DNA of 64,000 bases from Chitinivibrionales bacterium (GCA_035516255.1 DATJAL010000031.1:1-64000); one strand, 5' to 3'. Counted from the first letter of the stretch, positions 8,182-16,648 are shown. Notes: generated by a model not told the origin, from the letters alone. Numbers and translations: made by a program.

Positions 8182-9945
8182 ATGAACGTCATAGCCCAGA
8201 TCGCCCTCCGCAACCTTGTCCGCCAGAAACGGCGCAATGTTCTGCTCGGCACCGCCATTGCGTTCGGCATGATGATCCTCGTGCTCGCCAACGCATTCTC
8301 GCACGGCCTGAGCGACGTGATCTTCAACAAGATCATCAAGTACACCTCGGGCCACATCAGCGTGAGCTTTTCGCAGAACGGCAACCTGTACCGCATGCTG
8401 TTCGCGGACGGCGACCGCATGATGACCATCGCGAAAAAAGCGATCCCCGACATCGCGAGCGTCCAGGAGGCCATCGGCATCATGGCGCGTGCCATCGGCA
8501 ACGGCGCGAACGACAACGTGATCATGGTGGGCCTCGACCCCAAGAGCGGCACCAAGGAGGACGAGAAGGAAGCGGCAGCGAATTTCAGGATGATCAAGGG
8601 CTCGTTTCTTGACGTGATGCGCACCGACGTCGAGAACCCGGTGGTGCTCGCCGAATCGAAGGCCAAGGCGCTCAACGTGCAATACAACGACATGCTCCAC
8701 GTGCGGTATCAGGACATCCACGGCCAGAACCAGGCGGCGCGGCTCACCGTGGTCGGCATCTTCAAGCCCGCCAACGTGTTCATGGCGGCGCCGATTTTCC
8801 TCTATATCAAGAACCTCAAGAAGCTGGGCAACTACGGGCCGCACGACATCGGCCAGCTTTACATCATGATAAAGACCGACCCGAAGCTCAACGCGAAACG
8901 CTGGGCCGACTCGCTCCACGCCGCGCTGGAACCGTCTTTGGCCGCCGCCTGCGGCACCATTGCGTTCAAGGGAAAATCGGCTCAGGCGGTGGCGCTGGGA
9001 TTTAAAAACGATTCGCTTGTCCGTCAGATGCTCGGCGATTCACTGAAAAGCGCAGGCGTCGGCGCCGGGCCGTTTGCGAAAGAAGGAGTCGTGCTCGCCT
9101 CGGCAATCGCCTCCGTCCTCAATGTAAAGCCCGGCGACACCTGCGTTTTTTCGTTCCGTCCCAAATACGAGGAAAAGGATTGGGCCGAAAAGCTTGCGGT
9201 GACCGGCGTGTTCGCTCCGTCGAAGCTGGTGCCCGACAATGCCGTGCTCATCAACGAAAATAAATTTTACAAATTCTATTACGACCACTGGCCCAAGCCC
9301 GCGGATTCCGCAACTGCCGCGCTTCTACCGAAAACAACAAATCCCGTCTATGCCGCGCTCGCGCCCGAATGGCTGCTGCTCAAGCGCACCAAAACCACCA
9401 CGGAGGCACAGAAGCAGTCCAAGGAAGTCGCGCGGATGCGCACCAGGGCGTTCACGGTGAACGTGCAGTCGATGTACGAAAGCGCGAGCATGGTGGTGAA
9501 CCTCGAGATCGCGCTCAATTTCATCACGCTCGGCGCGGTCATGGTGCTGTTCTTCATCATCCTCATCGGCGTGGTGAATACGCTTCGCATGACCATCCGC
9601 GAGCGCACGCGCGAGATCGGCACGGTGCGCGCCATCGGCATGCAGAAGAAGGACGTCCGCAACACGTTTGTGCTCGAGACTTTTTTCCTGGCCCTGTTCG
9701 CGATTGCCGGCGGGACCATTGCGGCGTTCATCGCGATGGCCGGCCTGTCGATCATCACCATCAATACACAGGACAATCCTATCGGCATGCTGCTGGTGAA
9801 CAGCCATCTCCATTTCGCGCCCACGGTGGCCGGGACCATTGCCTACACCGCGCTGATCCTGTTCATCGCGGTGGCCACGGCATGGTTTCCGGCGCGGCGC
9901 GCGGCCAACCTGTCCGCGGCCGCGGCGCTAAGGCATTACGAGTGA
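8182..9945 (+). CDS. ABC transporter permease (FtsX/LolE/MacB-like), second subunit
   Basis: 587 aa from ATG 8182, preceded by GGAG; the frame is open back to 8107, but that part is repeat DNA. 'MNVIAQIALRNLVRQKRRNVLLGTAIAFGMMILVLANAF' is the FtsX-family N-terminus. Then comes a long periplasmic domain (about residues 50-435) and three membrane segments with 'TIRERTREIGTVRAIGMQKKDVR' and the C-terminal 'WFPARRAANLSAAAALRHYE'. The periplasmic domain is larger than in the first permease, as is common when one subunit carries the partner-binding site. Probable complex: this protein, 6535-8061 and the ATPase. Confidence 0.9.
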   Translation: MNVIAQIALRNLVRQKRRNVLLGTAIAFGMMILVLANAFSHGLSDVIFNKIIKYTSGHISVSFSQNGNLYRMLFADGDRMMTIAKKAIPDIASVQEAIGIMARAIGNGANDNVIMVGLDPKSGTKEDEKEAAANFRMIKGSFLDVMRTDVENPVVLAESKAKALNVQYNDMLHVRYQDIHGQNQAARLTVVGIFKPANVFMAAPIFLYIKNLKKLGNYGPHDIGQLYIMIKTDPKLNAKRWADSLHAALEPSLAAACGTIAFKGKSAQAVALGFKNDSLVRQMLGDSLKSAGVGAGPFAKEGVVLASAIASVLNVKPGDTCVFSFRPKYEEKDWAEKLAVTGVFAPSKLVPDNAVLINENKFYKFYYDHWPKPADSATAALLPKTTNPVYAALAPEWLLLKRTKTTTEAQKQSKEVARMRTRAFTVNVQSMYESASMVVNLEIALNFITLGAVMVLFFIILIGVVNTLRMTIRERTREIGTVRAIGMQKKDVRNTFVLETFFLALFAIAGGTIAAFIAMAGLSIITINTQDNPIGMLLVNSHLHFAPTVAGTIAYTALILFIAVATAWFPARRAANLSAAAALRHYE

Positions 9946-9967
9946 TGTGCGCGGACGAAACTCCTTC

Positions 9968-10799
9968 ATGATTGGCTCAACCATGCCTGACAAAATCCTC
10001 ATCGATTTGGGCCCGGTCCAAAAGACCCTTTTACTTCCGCTCTGGGGGCGCGCGTGAGAGCGGAAAAACAAACCCGCTATTGGTTGACAAAAAGGCCGTC
10101 GAAATAATGGAAATGATCGACTACGACTTTTCCGCAATCGTAAAAAATATGAACGAACTCTCTCGTCTCGCATGGATCGTGCGGAGCATGCTCGTTGACG
10201 CGATGGTAAAGGGGTTCCTCGCGAAACATCCTGCCGGGACCGTGGTCAACCTCGGTTGCGGCATGGACACCACGTTCGACCGGGTGGACAACGGCACATG
10301 CACGTGGTATGACCTTGATATGCCGGACGTGATGGAACTGCGGAAAAAATTCATCGCGCCGTCGGAGCGCAAGGTTTTTCTTTCGCAGTCGCTTCTTGAC
10401 ATGTCGTGGATGAATAAGATCGGGACGGATGACGGTGTGCTGCTGGTGGCCTCGGGGGTGTTGTATTATTTAAAGGAGGACGAAGTCAGAAAATTGTTCT
10501 TGACAATTGCGGACCAATTCCCCGGATGCGAACTGGTCGCCGACCTGGCTTCGCCGTTCGGCGTGAGAATCGCAAACAAGCTTGTGATACGGGCTGGCGG
10601 CCTCGGCGAGCAGTCGTTTCTCACCTGGGGAGTCAAGAATGTGCGGGACATCACGGCATGGGACGAGAGAATACGGGTAACAACGGTCATGAAGTATTTC
10701 AAAGGCCGGAAAAGACATCTGGCGCCCAAGTACTGGTTTGCGGCAATGATATCGGATGCGCTGAAGATCCAATATATGGTCCATATATGCTGGAAATAA
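9968..10799 (+). CDS. SAM-dependent methyltransferase, PPM1/TcmP (leucine carboxyl methyltransferase) family, apparently frameshifted
   Basis: The family begins with 'L..V..TLL.PLW.RA.ES....PLL.D.KAVEI'. This is found in two frames: ATG 9968 or 9983 reads 'MPDKILIDLGPVQKTLLLPLWGRA' and stops at TGA 10055, while the frame from about 10050 continues 'ESGKTNPLLVDKKAVEIMEMIDYDF' to 10799. A one-base slip at or just after the G5 run (10044-10048) restores one protein of about 275 aa. SAM motif 'VVNLGCGMDTTFDRVD', acidic 'WYDLDMPDVMELR' and post-motif 'LLVASGVLYYLKEDEVR' are all intact. Substrate unknown. If the shift is real, the nearest in-frame restart is ATG 10107. Upstream of a second methyltransferase gene. 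Confidence 0.75.
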
Positions 10800-10811
10800 A
10801 AGGAGGCAGCC

Positions 10812-11378
10812 ATGGCCGGGATAACGCCAAAAGACAAAAACCGTGTGTGCCCCGTCGAGCTGGCGGGCGGATTGGACAATACCATCCGGCGCTGGCTGCA
10901 GAACCCGAAAAAAATAGTGGGTCCCTATGTGCATGAAGGAATGACCGTCATCGACATCGGGTGCGGGCCGGGATTCTTCACCGTTCCCATGGCGGCCATG
11001 GTCGGTCCCTCCGGCCGGGTTTACGCCTGCGACCTGCAGGACGGCATGCTTGACAGGCTGAAGGCGAAGATACGGGGTTCCGAACTGGAAGGCAGGATCA
11101 CGCCGCACAAGACCGGCGCGGATACAATCGGAGTGAAAGAACGGGCGGATTTCATCCTCGTGTTCTACATGCTCCATGAAGTGCTTGATAAAGGCGGTTT
11201 TTTCAGGGAAATCAAATCGTTGCTTAAGGAGAACGGGAAGGCCCTGATCGTCGAGCCTAATTTTCATGTGTCAAGGGACGAGTTCAAGGAATCAATGGTG
11301 AAGGCGGGGAAGGCCGGATTTAATATCATGGAGGGGCCAAAGGTTTTCATGAGCAGGTCTGGGGTGCTGACGGCGTAA
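10812..11378 (+). CDS. Class I SAM-dependent methyltransferase
   Basis: 188 aa, with AGGAGG before ATG 10812, 12 nt after the previous methyltransferase. Motif I 'VIDIGCGPGFFTVPMA' at about residues 46-61, acidic ribose-binding 'VYACDLQDGMLDRL', and the UbiE/Methyltransf_11-like 'DFILVFYMLHEVLDKGGFFREIKSLLKENGKALIVEP'. Substrate cannot be read from the sequence. The run of three methyltransferase-type genes here (9968, 10812, 11577) suggests a small modification cassette placed inside the exporter locus. Confidence 0.85.
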   Translation: MAGITPKDKNRVCPVELAGGLDNTIRRWLQNPKKIVGPYVHEGMTVIDIGCGPGFFTVPMAAMVGPSGRVYACDLQDGMLDRLKAKIRGSELEGRITPHKTGADTIGVKERADFILVFYMLHEVLDKGGFFREIKSLLKENGKALIVEPNFHVSRDEFKESMVKAGKAGFNIMEGPKVFMSRSGVLTA

Positions 11379-11409
11379 TATTCGCAATCGAAAAAGCGGA
11401 TAGCGTTCT

Positions 11410-11481
11410 ATGAAATATAATGGTATCGTCATTGGAGGTGGACTGGGCGGACTCAGCGCGGCAGAAACCTTGATCAAATGA
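11410..11481 (+). pseudogene. N-terminal stub of an FAD-dependent oxidoreductase
   Basis: ATG 11410 encodes 23 residues, MKYNGIVIGGGLGGLSAAET.., which is the beta-strand and GxGxxG dinucleotide fold of phytoene desaturase/CrtI-like or retinol-saturase-like oxidoreductases. It ends at TGA 11479, and no continuation of the enzyme is recognisable in any frame before the next gene at 11577. Probably the remnant of a large internal deletion. A 35-codon open stretch follows in another frame and may be the old 3' end. Confidence 0.6.
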
Positions 11482-11576
11482 AGGAACTTGTTTCATGGAC
11501 GGGCTGGGAGATGACGCAATCGAAGGAATTGCTGTTTTGCAGGATCGTGCAATTAACAAAAACATAAGGAACAGGA

Positions 11577-12155
11577 ATGATCTTTGACCTTGACAAAATG
11601 CATTCACCCCCGGTTCTCACCTGGATCGTTATGATTGCGGCCTACGGCTTTCTGGAGGTCGCTATCGGCCTTCGCGCGCGCGCCGGTTCACGGCGCAAAA
11701 GGGTACGCGACGCCACGTTCTACCTGGTGACCGTTCCCGCTATGGCCGCCATGTACGGCGCGTTTTTCGAGGCGATGCTGAAAAGCCATTCCCTTCCCGC
11801 GCTGTGGTTCGGCAGCGGCACCGTTATTCTCGCGGGCGGAATTGCCTTGCGCATCACGGCGCTGCTTCAACTCGGCCGCGGCTTTTCAACCAAGGTTGAA
11901 CGCTCGGAGGGCCAGGCGCTTTACACCAGGGGAATTTACGGCGTCATCCGCCATCCGCTTTATGCGGCCACGCTGCTCCAGGTGATCGGCTCGGGTGTGA
12001 TGCTCCATTCGGCATTGGCGTTCATATTGTTCCCCTTCAGCGTCGCCGGCATCCTGCTTCGCATCCGGAAAGAAGAACGGTTTATGGCAAGGGAATTTCC
12101 AGGATATGGCCATTATATGGAGAAAACAAAAAGGCTGGTGCCGTGGATATGCTGA
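11577..12155 (+). CDS. Isoprenylcysteine carboxyl methyltransferase (ICMT/PEMT)-like membrane protein
   Basis: 192 aa with four to five hydrophobic segments. C-terminal signature 'LYTRGIYGVIRHPLYAATLLQVIG' with the RHPxY motif, followed by 'RIRKEERFMAREFPGYGHYMEKTKRLVPWI' (EE...F..Y..Y) defines the ICMT/phospholipid methyltransferase superfamily. Bacterial members methylate small lipids or isoprenoid-linked acceptors in the membrane; the substrate here is unknown. AAGGAACAGG precedes the ATG. Its position between an exporter and a LolA-like protein fits modification of an exported hydrophobic molecule. Confidence 0.82.
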   Translation: MIFDLDKMHSPPVLTWIVMIAAYGFLEVAIGLRARAGSRRKRVRDATFYLVTVPAMAAMYGAFFEAMLKSHSLPALWFGSGTVILAGGIALRITALLQLGRGFSTKVERSEGQALYTRGIYGVIRHPLYAATLLQVIGSGVMLHSALAFILFPFSVAGILLRIRKEERFMAREFPGYGHYMEKTKRLVPWIC

Positions 12156-12294
12156 AATGGCAGCTGAAGGATTTACCGGGGACCTTTTTGGACCTCACAT
12201 GATTGCAAGCTGCCGCCGGTTCATCCATTATTTTAATGATTCAATACATTGATAATAACCACGCGGCTTTCCCGACAAATTTGGAGGAGATTGA

Positions 12295-13050
12295 ATGAAG
12301 AAAGGGCTTCTTTTCATTGCTGTTCTCTGCCTGCCCATTTTTTCCCAGCCCCCGATCCAGGAGCTCCTGGTGAAGATCGAGGCCAACCACAAGCTGACCT
12401 CCGACATCAAGGCGGACGTCACGCTCACGCAGCAGAAGGCGGGCCAGGGCATCAAGCAGTTCGACGTGCTGTATTACCGCCGCGACGCCGACGATTCGTA
12501 CCTCATCGTGATGACCGGGCCGGAGTCGGAAAAAGGCAACGGCTACCTGCGCGTGGCCGACAACTTCTGGATGTACCGCAAGAACACGCGCACCTTTCAG
12601 CACATCAACCGCGACGAGAGCATCGCGGGCTCCAACGCCAAGGGCGAGGACTTCGAGCGCAGGCCCGTGACCGAGCTTTACGAGGGCGTCAGGGACTCCC
12701 TCGGAAAAGAGCACGTGACCGAGGAAAAGCTCGGCCAGATCCCGGTGTACAAGTTTGAGGTGAAGGCAAAAGTAAACGACGTGGATTATCCGAGGAAAAA
12801 GATCTGGCTCCGCATCGACAATTCGCTCATGTTAAAGGAAGAGGACTACTCCTCGTCCGGCACGCTCATGCAGACGTCGTATTTCCTCAAATACACCACG
12901 GTGAGCGGCAGGTACGTGCCCGTTGACCAGATGTTCGTCGACGAATTCGAAAAGGGGAACAAGACCCAGGTGAAGATCTCGGGCATCGTCATGGAAAAGC
13001 TGGACGACAAGATCTTTACAAAGGCGTATCTGGAGAATTTGAGCAAGTAA
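12295..13050 (+). CDS. LolA-like outer-membrane lipoprotein-sorting protein
   Basis: 251 aa. Signal peptide at residues 1-17 (MKKGLLFIAVLCLPIFS), then 'IQELLVKIEANHKLTSDIKADVTLTQQK', 'YLIVMTGPESEKGNGYLRVADNFWMYRKNTRTFQHI' and 'YPRKKIWLRIDNSLMLKEEDYSSSGTLMQTSYFLKY', characteristic of the COG2834 LolA-like family that ferries hydrophobic cargo through the periplasm. TTGGAGGAG lies before the ATG. Together with the FtsX-type exporter upstream and the beta-barrel downstream it makes a plausible inner-to-outer membrane route. Confidence 0.87.
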   Translation: MKKGLLFIAVLCLPIFSQPPIQELLVKIEANHKLTSDIKADVTLTQQKAGQGIKQFDVLYYRRDADDSYLIVMTGPESEKGNGYLRVADNFWMYRKNTRTFQHINRDESIAGSNAKGEDFERRPVTELYEGVRDSLGKEHVTEEKLGQIPVYKFEVKAKVNDVDYPRKKIWLRIDNSLMLKEEDYSSSGTLMQTSYFLKYTTVSGRYVPVDQMFVDEFEKGNKTQVKISGIVMEKLDDKIFTKAYLENLSK

Positions 13051-13067
13051 GAGAATACTGGTTGACG

Positions 13068-13126
13068 CCTCACCCTATCTCCCCCGGCCCCTGAGCCTTG
13101 CGAGGGGGTGGGGAGAAGGGGTGAGG
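13068..13126. repeat. Inverted repeat between LolA-like and barrel genes
   Basis: CCTCACCCTATCTCCCC (13068-13084) against GGGGAGAAGGGGTGAGG (13110-13126) form a stem with one mismatch and one bulge. A dispersed 'cctcaccc..tccccc' repeat; it is not followed by a T tract, so probably not a terminator. Confidence 0.55.
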
Positions 13127-13148
13127 TGAACGGAAAAAGGAAGAGCCC

Positions 13149-14501
13149 ATGTCCTATCTTCATAACATCATCCTCATAATATCGCTGTATATTTTTACAC
13201 TATTTGCCGCCGACCCAGCCGTGGACGAAAGCGCCCTGTTCTCCGACACCACAACGCTCGTGGCACCTTCATCCCTTGCCGATACGCAACGGGTAAAAGA
13301 CCCTTCGGAAAAAAAAGGCACCTCGGTGGGCGGGGACATCATCGCGGCTTCGCTGCTGTCGGCAAACAGCGACTTTCTGACCCATTACCGCCTTGCCAAC
13401 ACGTCGATGATGAACCTGCTTGTGGGCTCGGTGGAGCTCGACTCCCGCCTCCCCAACGAGACCAAGGTGTTCGGCAACCTCGAAGTGGATTACATGCCGG
13501 CGCTCGATTCGCTTGACAGGTATGCGCTTTCCCTGCGCGAACTTTTCCTTGATGTCAATGCGAACCGGCGCGCGTATTTCCGCGTCGGCAAGCAGGTGCT
13601 CCAGTGGGGAAGGTGCTATTTCTGGAACCCCACCGACCTCATCAACGTGGAGCGCAGGCCGTTCATCGAGAAGATCGGTTTCCGGGAGGGCGTGCTGGGC
13701 GCCAAGGCGCATGTGCCGTTCGGCACCGTGGCCAATCTCTACGGGTTCCTTGACCTTCACAGCGCCACGCGGCCCGACAGCCTGGCGCTGAGCCTGAAAG
13801 GCGAGTACCTTTTCGGCGGCACGGAAATGGCCTTGAGCGCCTGGGGCAAGCGCGGGAAGCCGGTGGTGCTGGGATACGATATTTCCACGCATGTGCTCGG
13901 GCTCGACGTCGCGGGCGAAATGAGTATCTCAAACGGCGACGTGAAGCCCCGTATTGCCATGCATGATTCGCTCTTATGGATCGACACGGTGAAAAACGGC
14001 GTAACGCCCCGCGTCAGCCTGGGCATAAGCCGGTTCTTCGATTTCATGGACTTCCACGACGCGTTGCAGGTGGAGGTGGAGGGATTTTACAACGGCGGCG
14101 GATACACCGAAAACCTTTTCGCAGACACCGGCAGATACGGCATCGGCAGTTCTTTCTTGCAATCGGCGCCGAGCGGTTTCGCGCCCTCGCAGCCCCGCCT
14201 TACCAAATCGGAATACCTGCTGGCGAGCGGCCTGTACGACGCGAACTATCATTCGCCGCTGTATGCGGCGCTGTTCGTGGGCATCAGCAGGTTCCTTCTG
14301 AGTGACCTCACGTTCAACATCAACGGCATCATGAACATTTCCCAGGTCTGCGGCATCGTGACCGGCTCGATCGGCTACACCACGCTCGGCAACCTCACCA
14401 TCGGCGCGATGATTATCGGGTACCTCGGCAAGGAGGGGACTGAATACACGTTTCCCGGGCAGTCAATTGGTTTCAGGCTTACGGCTGATGTGAGGTTTTA
14501 A
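13149..14501 (+). CDS. Outer-membrane beta-barrel protein, DUF1302/alginate-export-like
   Basis: 450 aa with a signal peptide ending near FAADPA. Alternating amphipathic strands and 'YFRVGKQVLQWGRCYFWNPTDLINVERRPF' correspond to the 'R.GrQ.v.WG....f.p.D.inp' motif of DUF1302-type and related barrels. The C-terminus 'GFRLTADVRF' ends in Phe, as usual for BAM substrates. It follows the LolA-like gene by about 100 nt and has AAGGAAG before the ATG. Likely the outer-membrane end of the exporter; its substrate is not known. Confidence 0.78.
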   Translation: MSYLHNIILIISLYIFTLFAADPAVDESALFSDTTTLVAPSSLADTQRVKDPSEKKGTSVGGDIIAASLLSANSDFLTHYRLANTSMMNLLVGSVELDSRLPNETKVFGNLEVDYMPALDSLDRYALSLRELFLDVNANRRAYFRVGKQVLQWGRCYFWNPTDLINVERRPFIEKIGFREGVLGAKAHVPFGTVANLYGFLDLHSATRPDSLALSLKGEYLFGGTEMALSAWGKRGKPVVLGYDISTHVLGLDVAGEMSISNGDVKPRIAMHDSLLWIDTVKNGVTPRVSLGISRFFDFMDFHDALQVEVEGFYNGGGYTENLFADTGRYGIGSSFLQSAPSGFAPSQPRLTKSEYLLASGLYDANYHSPLYAALFVGISRFLLSDLTFNINGIMNISQVCGIVTGSIGYTTLGNLTIGAMIIGYLGKEGTEYTFPGQSIGFRLTADVRF

Positions 14502-14506
14502 AAAAA

Positions 14507-14551
14507 AATCACCACGGAGACACTGGAGCACGGAAAAGAAAAAGAGTGAAG
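14507..14551. repeat. Degenerate 'accacggagacac..gag' repeat
   Basis: 'atcaccacggagacactggagcacgg' immediately after the barrel gene is a diverged copy of the element at 8064. Another partial copy is at about 14750-14775 (tcaccgtcgagactcagag). Confidence 0.45.
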
Positions 14552-14609
14552 AGGAAATGTTCCTTATAAAGGTTTTAATCCAACAGCCTTAATTCTACAA
14601 TCTGCAATT

Positions 14610-14747
14610 ATGAACTGCACCTGTCCAAAGAAAAAATGCGTCCGCCACGGCGATTGCCTCCCCTGCCGAGAATATCATTCAAGAAAAAACCAACTGCCGC
14701 GCTGCGAGAGACCAAAATTTCGGTTGTGGCCCTGGGGAAAAAAATAA
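14610..14747 (+). CDS. Tiny Cys-rich putative metal-binding protein
   Basis: 45 aa, shorter than usual gene-caller limits. MNCTCPKKKCVRHGDCLPCR.. has six Cys (C3, C5, C10, C16, C19, C32) plus His13 and His23. The pattern CxCPK..C.RHG.C..C..YH......P.CeR is one I recognise as a recurrent family of small bacterial proteins of unknown function. The spacing suggests a compact zinc site. No clear Shine-Dalgarno; the start follows an AT-rich stretch. The ordered Cys pattern argues against a random open frame. Confidence 0.65.
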   Translation: MNCTCPKKKCVRHGDCLPCREYHSRKNQLPRCERPKFRLWPWGKK

Positions 14748-14826
14748 ATATCACCGTCGAGACTCAGAGAAGAGATTTTAGGGGTATTAATTCAATTGGA
14801 AAAAAAATTTGACCTTCGATGTATTT

Positions 14827-14894
14827 GTCATTCCCGCGAAAGCGGGAATCCATGCTTGATTTGTTGACTGGACTCCCGCGTGCGCGGGAGTGAC
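14827..14894. repeat. Palindromic repeat pair (GTCATTCCCGCGAAAGCGGGAATCC type)
   Basis: A 68-bp element: left hairpin TTCCCGCGAAAGCGGGAA and right hairpin CTCCCGCGTGCGCGGGAG, bounded by GTCA/TGAC so that the whole is also an inverted repeat. A very common extragenic repeat type; a fragment of it may lie at about 16680. Confidence 0.75.
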
Positions 14895-14931
14895 AGCAAT
14901 CATCTATTTTGCCTCTTTTTAATAATGACAA

Positions 14932-15441
14932 TCATTTTCTTCTTTGTGTCCTCAGCGTCTCTGTGGCTATCTTCTTTTTTTTATTCTTTCTCACCAGCGC
15001 CGTGACCCTCGGATAAAATCCCCACTGTTCGTAAAATTTAAACGCGTTTTCGTTTCCCACCGCAACGTTCACCATCATGGATTTCACACGCTTTGCCTCG
15101 AACCAGTCGATCACCATCCGGACCAGCGTGCTGCCGATGCGCTGCTTGCGGAATTTTTCCTCAACGAACAGGGATTCTATTTCAGCATGGCCTTTGGGGT
15201 TGATGGCGCCCACGCAGTATCCGACGCAGGCGCCTTTGGGTGTATCGGCCAAGGCAATATGCAGTTTTCCGGTCCGGGACTTTTCGAGCAGGTCGGCCCT
15301 GCGCTCCGGCCATTGCATGGACCTGAACTGTCCGCTGAAAAAAACGGAAATCCCCGCGTGGTGCCGGGTGAGTTTTTTCCAGAGGGGAGCGACAAGGGGA
15401 AGAAGTTTGGCGTCGCCTTCGGTGAACTGAATATCGGTCAT
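14932..15441 (-). CDS. GNAT-family N-acetyltransferase
   Basis: 169 aa. The GNAT core is clear: 'VGYCVGAINPKGHAEIESLFVEEKFRKQRIGSTLVRMVIDWFEAKRVKSMMVNVAVGNENAFKFYEQWGFYPRV', with the acetyl-CoA-binding RKQRIG loop and the C-terminal N.NA..FYe..GF motif. Substrate unknown. The last ~15 residues (..KIATETLRTQRRK) are translated from the 'gccacagagacgctgagg' repeat (about 14938-14973), so the native protein probably once ended near 'VRKNKKKK'. Confidence 0.85.
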   Translation of the reverse strand: MTDIQFTEGDAKLLPLVAPLWKKLTRHHAGISVFFSGQFRSMQWPERRADLLEKSRTGKLHIALADTPKGACVGYCVGAINPKGHAEIESLFVEEKFRKQRIGSTLVRMVIDWFEAKRVKSMMVNVAVGNENAFKFYEQWGFYPRVTALVRKNKKKKIATETLRTQRRK

Positions 15442-15583
15442 AGGGATATTCCCGATGGAAAGTTTGATTCAAGGAAAATTATTCTTATCGAGGATAATTG
15501 CAATAGAAATGAGAAAAACAATACCGTATTGGTGGAAGGATGGCGTCAGCGTCATGACAAGTGCTGCAAATCAATCGGATAAT

Positions 15584-16648
15584 TCACTTTGCTTTCACCG
15601 CCTCCACATGCCACGCCCCTCCCGGGTCCTTGAAATGTTTCGGGTATTCCCGTTTCATGACATCGAGTGTCTCGTCGTCCATTTTTGTTTTAAACAAATT
15701 CTGCGCGCTCCGCAGTTGGTCGAACGTGAGCCCCTTTGCGTCGCGCAGGTCGGCGGCGGTGAGCATGGCGCCGCCGAAGTCCGCGCTGTCAACCTGCGCG
15801 CTTCTGAGATCGGCGCCGTGCAGGTACGCGCTCCGCAGCACGGCGGCGCACAGGTCGCACGAGCGCATGTCCGCGCCGCGCAGGTCGCACCCGGAGAAGT
15901 TCGCCTGCTGAAAATTAAGGCCCGAAAGCTTCATTCCCTTTAAATCCATTCCCATGAACACGCATGCACAGAAGCTGCGCCGTCCCGACTGGATTGCGGC
16001 AAAAAATTCGTTTGCGTCCATAAAGGTATTGCCGTTGCGGTCGGCGCTGGTATCGGCGGCCGTTTGTGCCGGTTGTGCGGCGGTAAACGATGTGAGCATG
16101 CCGACCATGGCCGTGTCGCGGTTGCGCTGCGCGACCGCTTTCGGCGTTTGCCCGGAGGCGGACTTGCGTTTGCGGTCTGCTCCGCGCGAAAGTAAATAAT
16201 GCGCGGTGGCGAGGTCACCGCGCATGACCGCCGACATCAGGGGCGAATTGCCCTGAGCATTGGGGCGGTCGACGTTGACGCCGTGCGCAAGCAATGCGTC
16301 GGCGATCTGATAGTGCCCTTTACGCAGCGCCCAGTACAGGGCGTCGAAATGCATGGTGTCGGCGAGCGACGCGTCAGCGCCGTGCTCGAGCAGGATGCCT
16401 ACTGCGGCGTTATTGTTTGCCTGCACCGCGGCAAGCAGGGGCGTGGTGCCGTCGGGCCGCCGGCAGTTGAGGGAGGAGCATTTGTCAATACACCGGTTGA
16501 GCTCGGTGAGGGGGCCGGAGACCACGAGCTGGAAAAGGAGACTGTCGGTTTCGTCGGATGCCTGGAGCTGTAAAAAAAGAACGGGAATTGTCAGGATAAG
16601 CGGCCGCAGCCGGGAAGATTTCACGCGGATATTTAAACGTTTTTCCAT
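15584..16648 (-). CDS. Exported ankyrin-repeat / pentapeptide-repeat fusion protein
   Basis: 354 aa. A hydrophobic stretch (residues ~15-30) may be a signal sequence. Residues ~40-190 contain four ankyrin repeats ('DGTTPLLAAVQANNNAAVGILLEHGADAS', 'HFDALYWALRKGHYQIADALLAHGVNVD', 'QGNSPLMSAVMRGDLATAHYLLSRGADRK', 'SGQTPKAVAQRNRDTAMVGML'). 'DRNGNTFMDANEFFAAI' resembles an EF-hand/dockerin-type calcium loop. Residues ~240-310 are pentapeptide repeats (ANFSG CDLRG ADMRS CDLCA AVLRS AYLHG ADLRS). Both repeat classes mediate protein contacts; function unknown. No partner gene is adjacent. Confidence 0.8.
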   Translation of the reverse strand: MEKRLNIRVKSSRLRPLILTIPVLFLQLQASDETDSLLFQLVVSGPLTELNRCIDKCSSLNCRRPDGTTPLLAAVQANNNAAVGILLEHGADASLADTMHFDALYWALRKGHYQIADALLAHGVNVDRPNAQGNSPLMSAVMRGDLATAHYLLSRGADRKRKSASGQTPKAVAQRNRDTAMVGMLTSFTAAQPAQTAADTSADRNGNTFMDANEFFAAIQSGRRSFCACVFMGMDLKGMKLSGLNFQQANFSGCDLRGADMRSCDLCAAVLRSAYLHGADLRSAQVDSADFGGAMLTAADLRDAKGLTFDQLRSAQNLFKTKMDDETLDVMKREYPKHFKDPGGAWHVEAVKAK

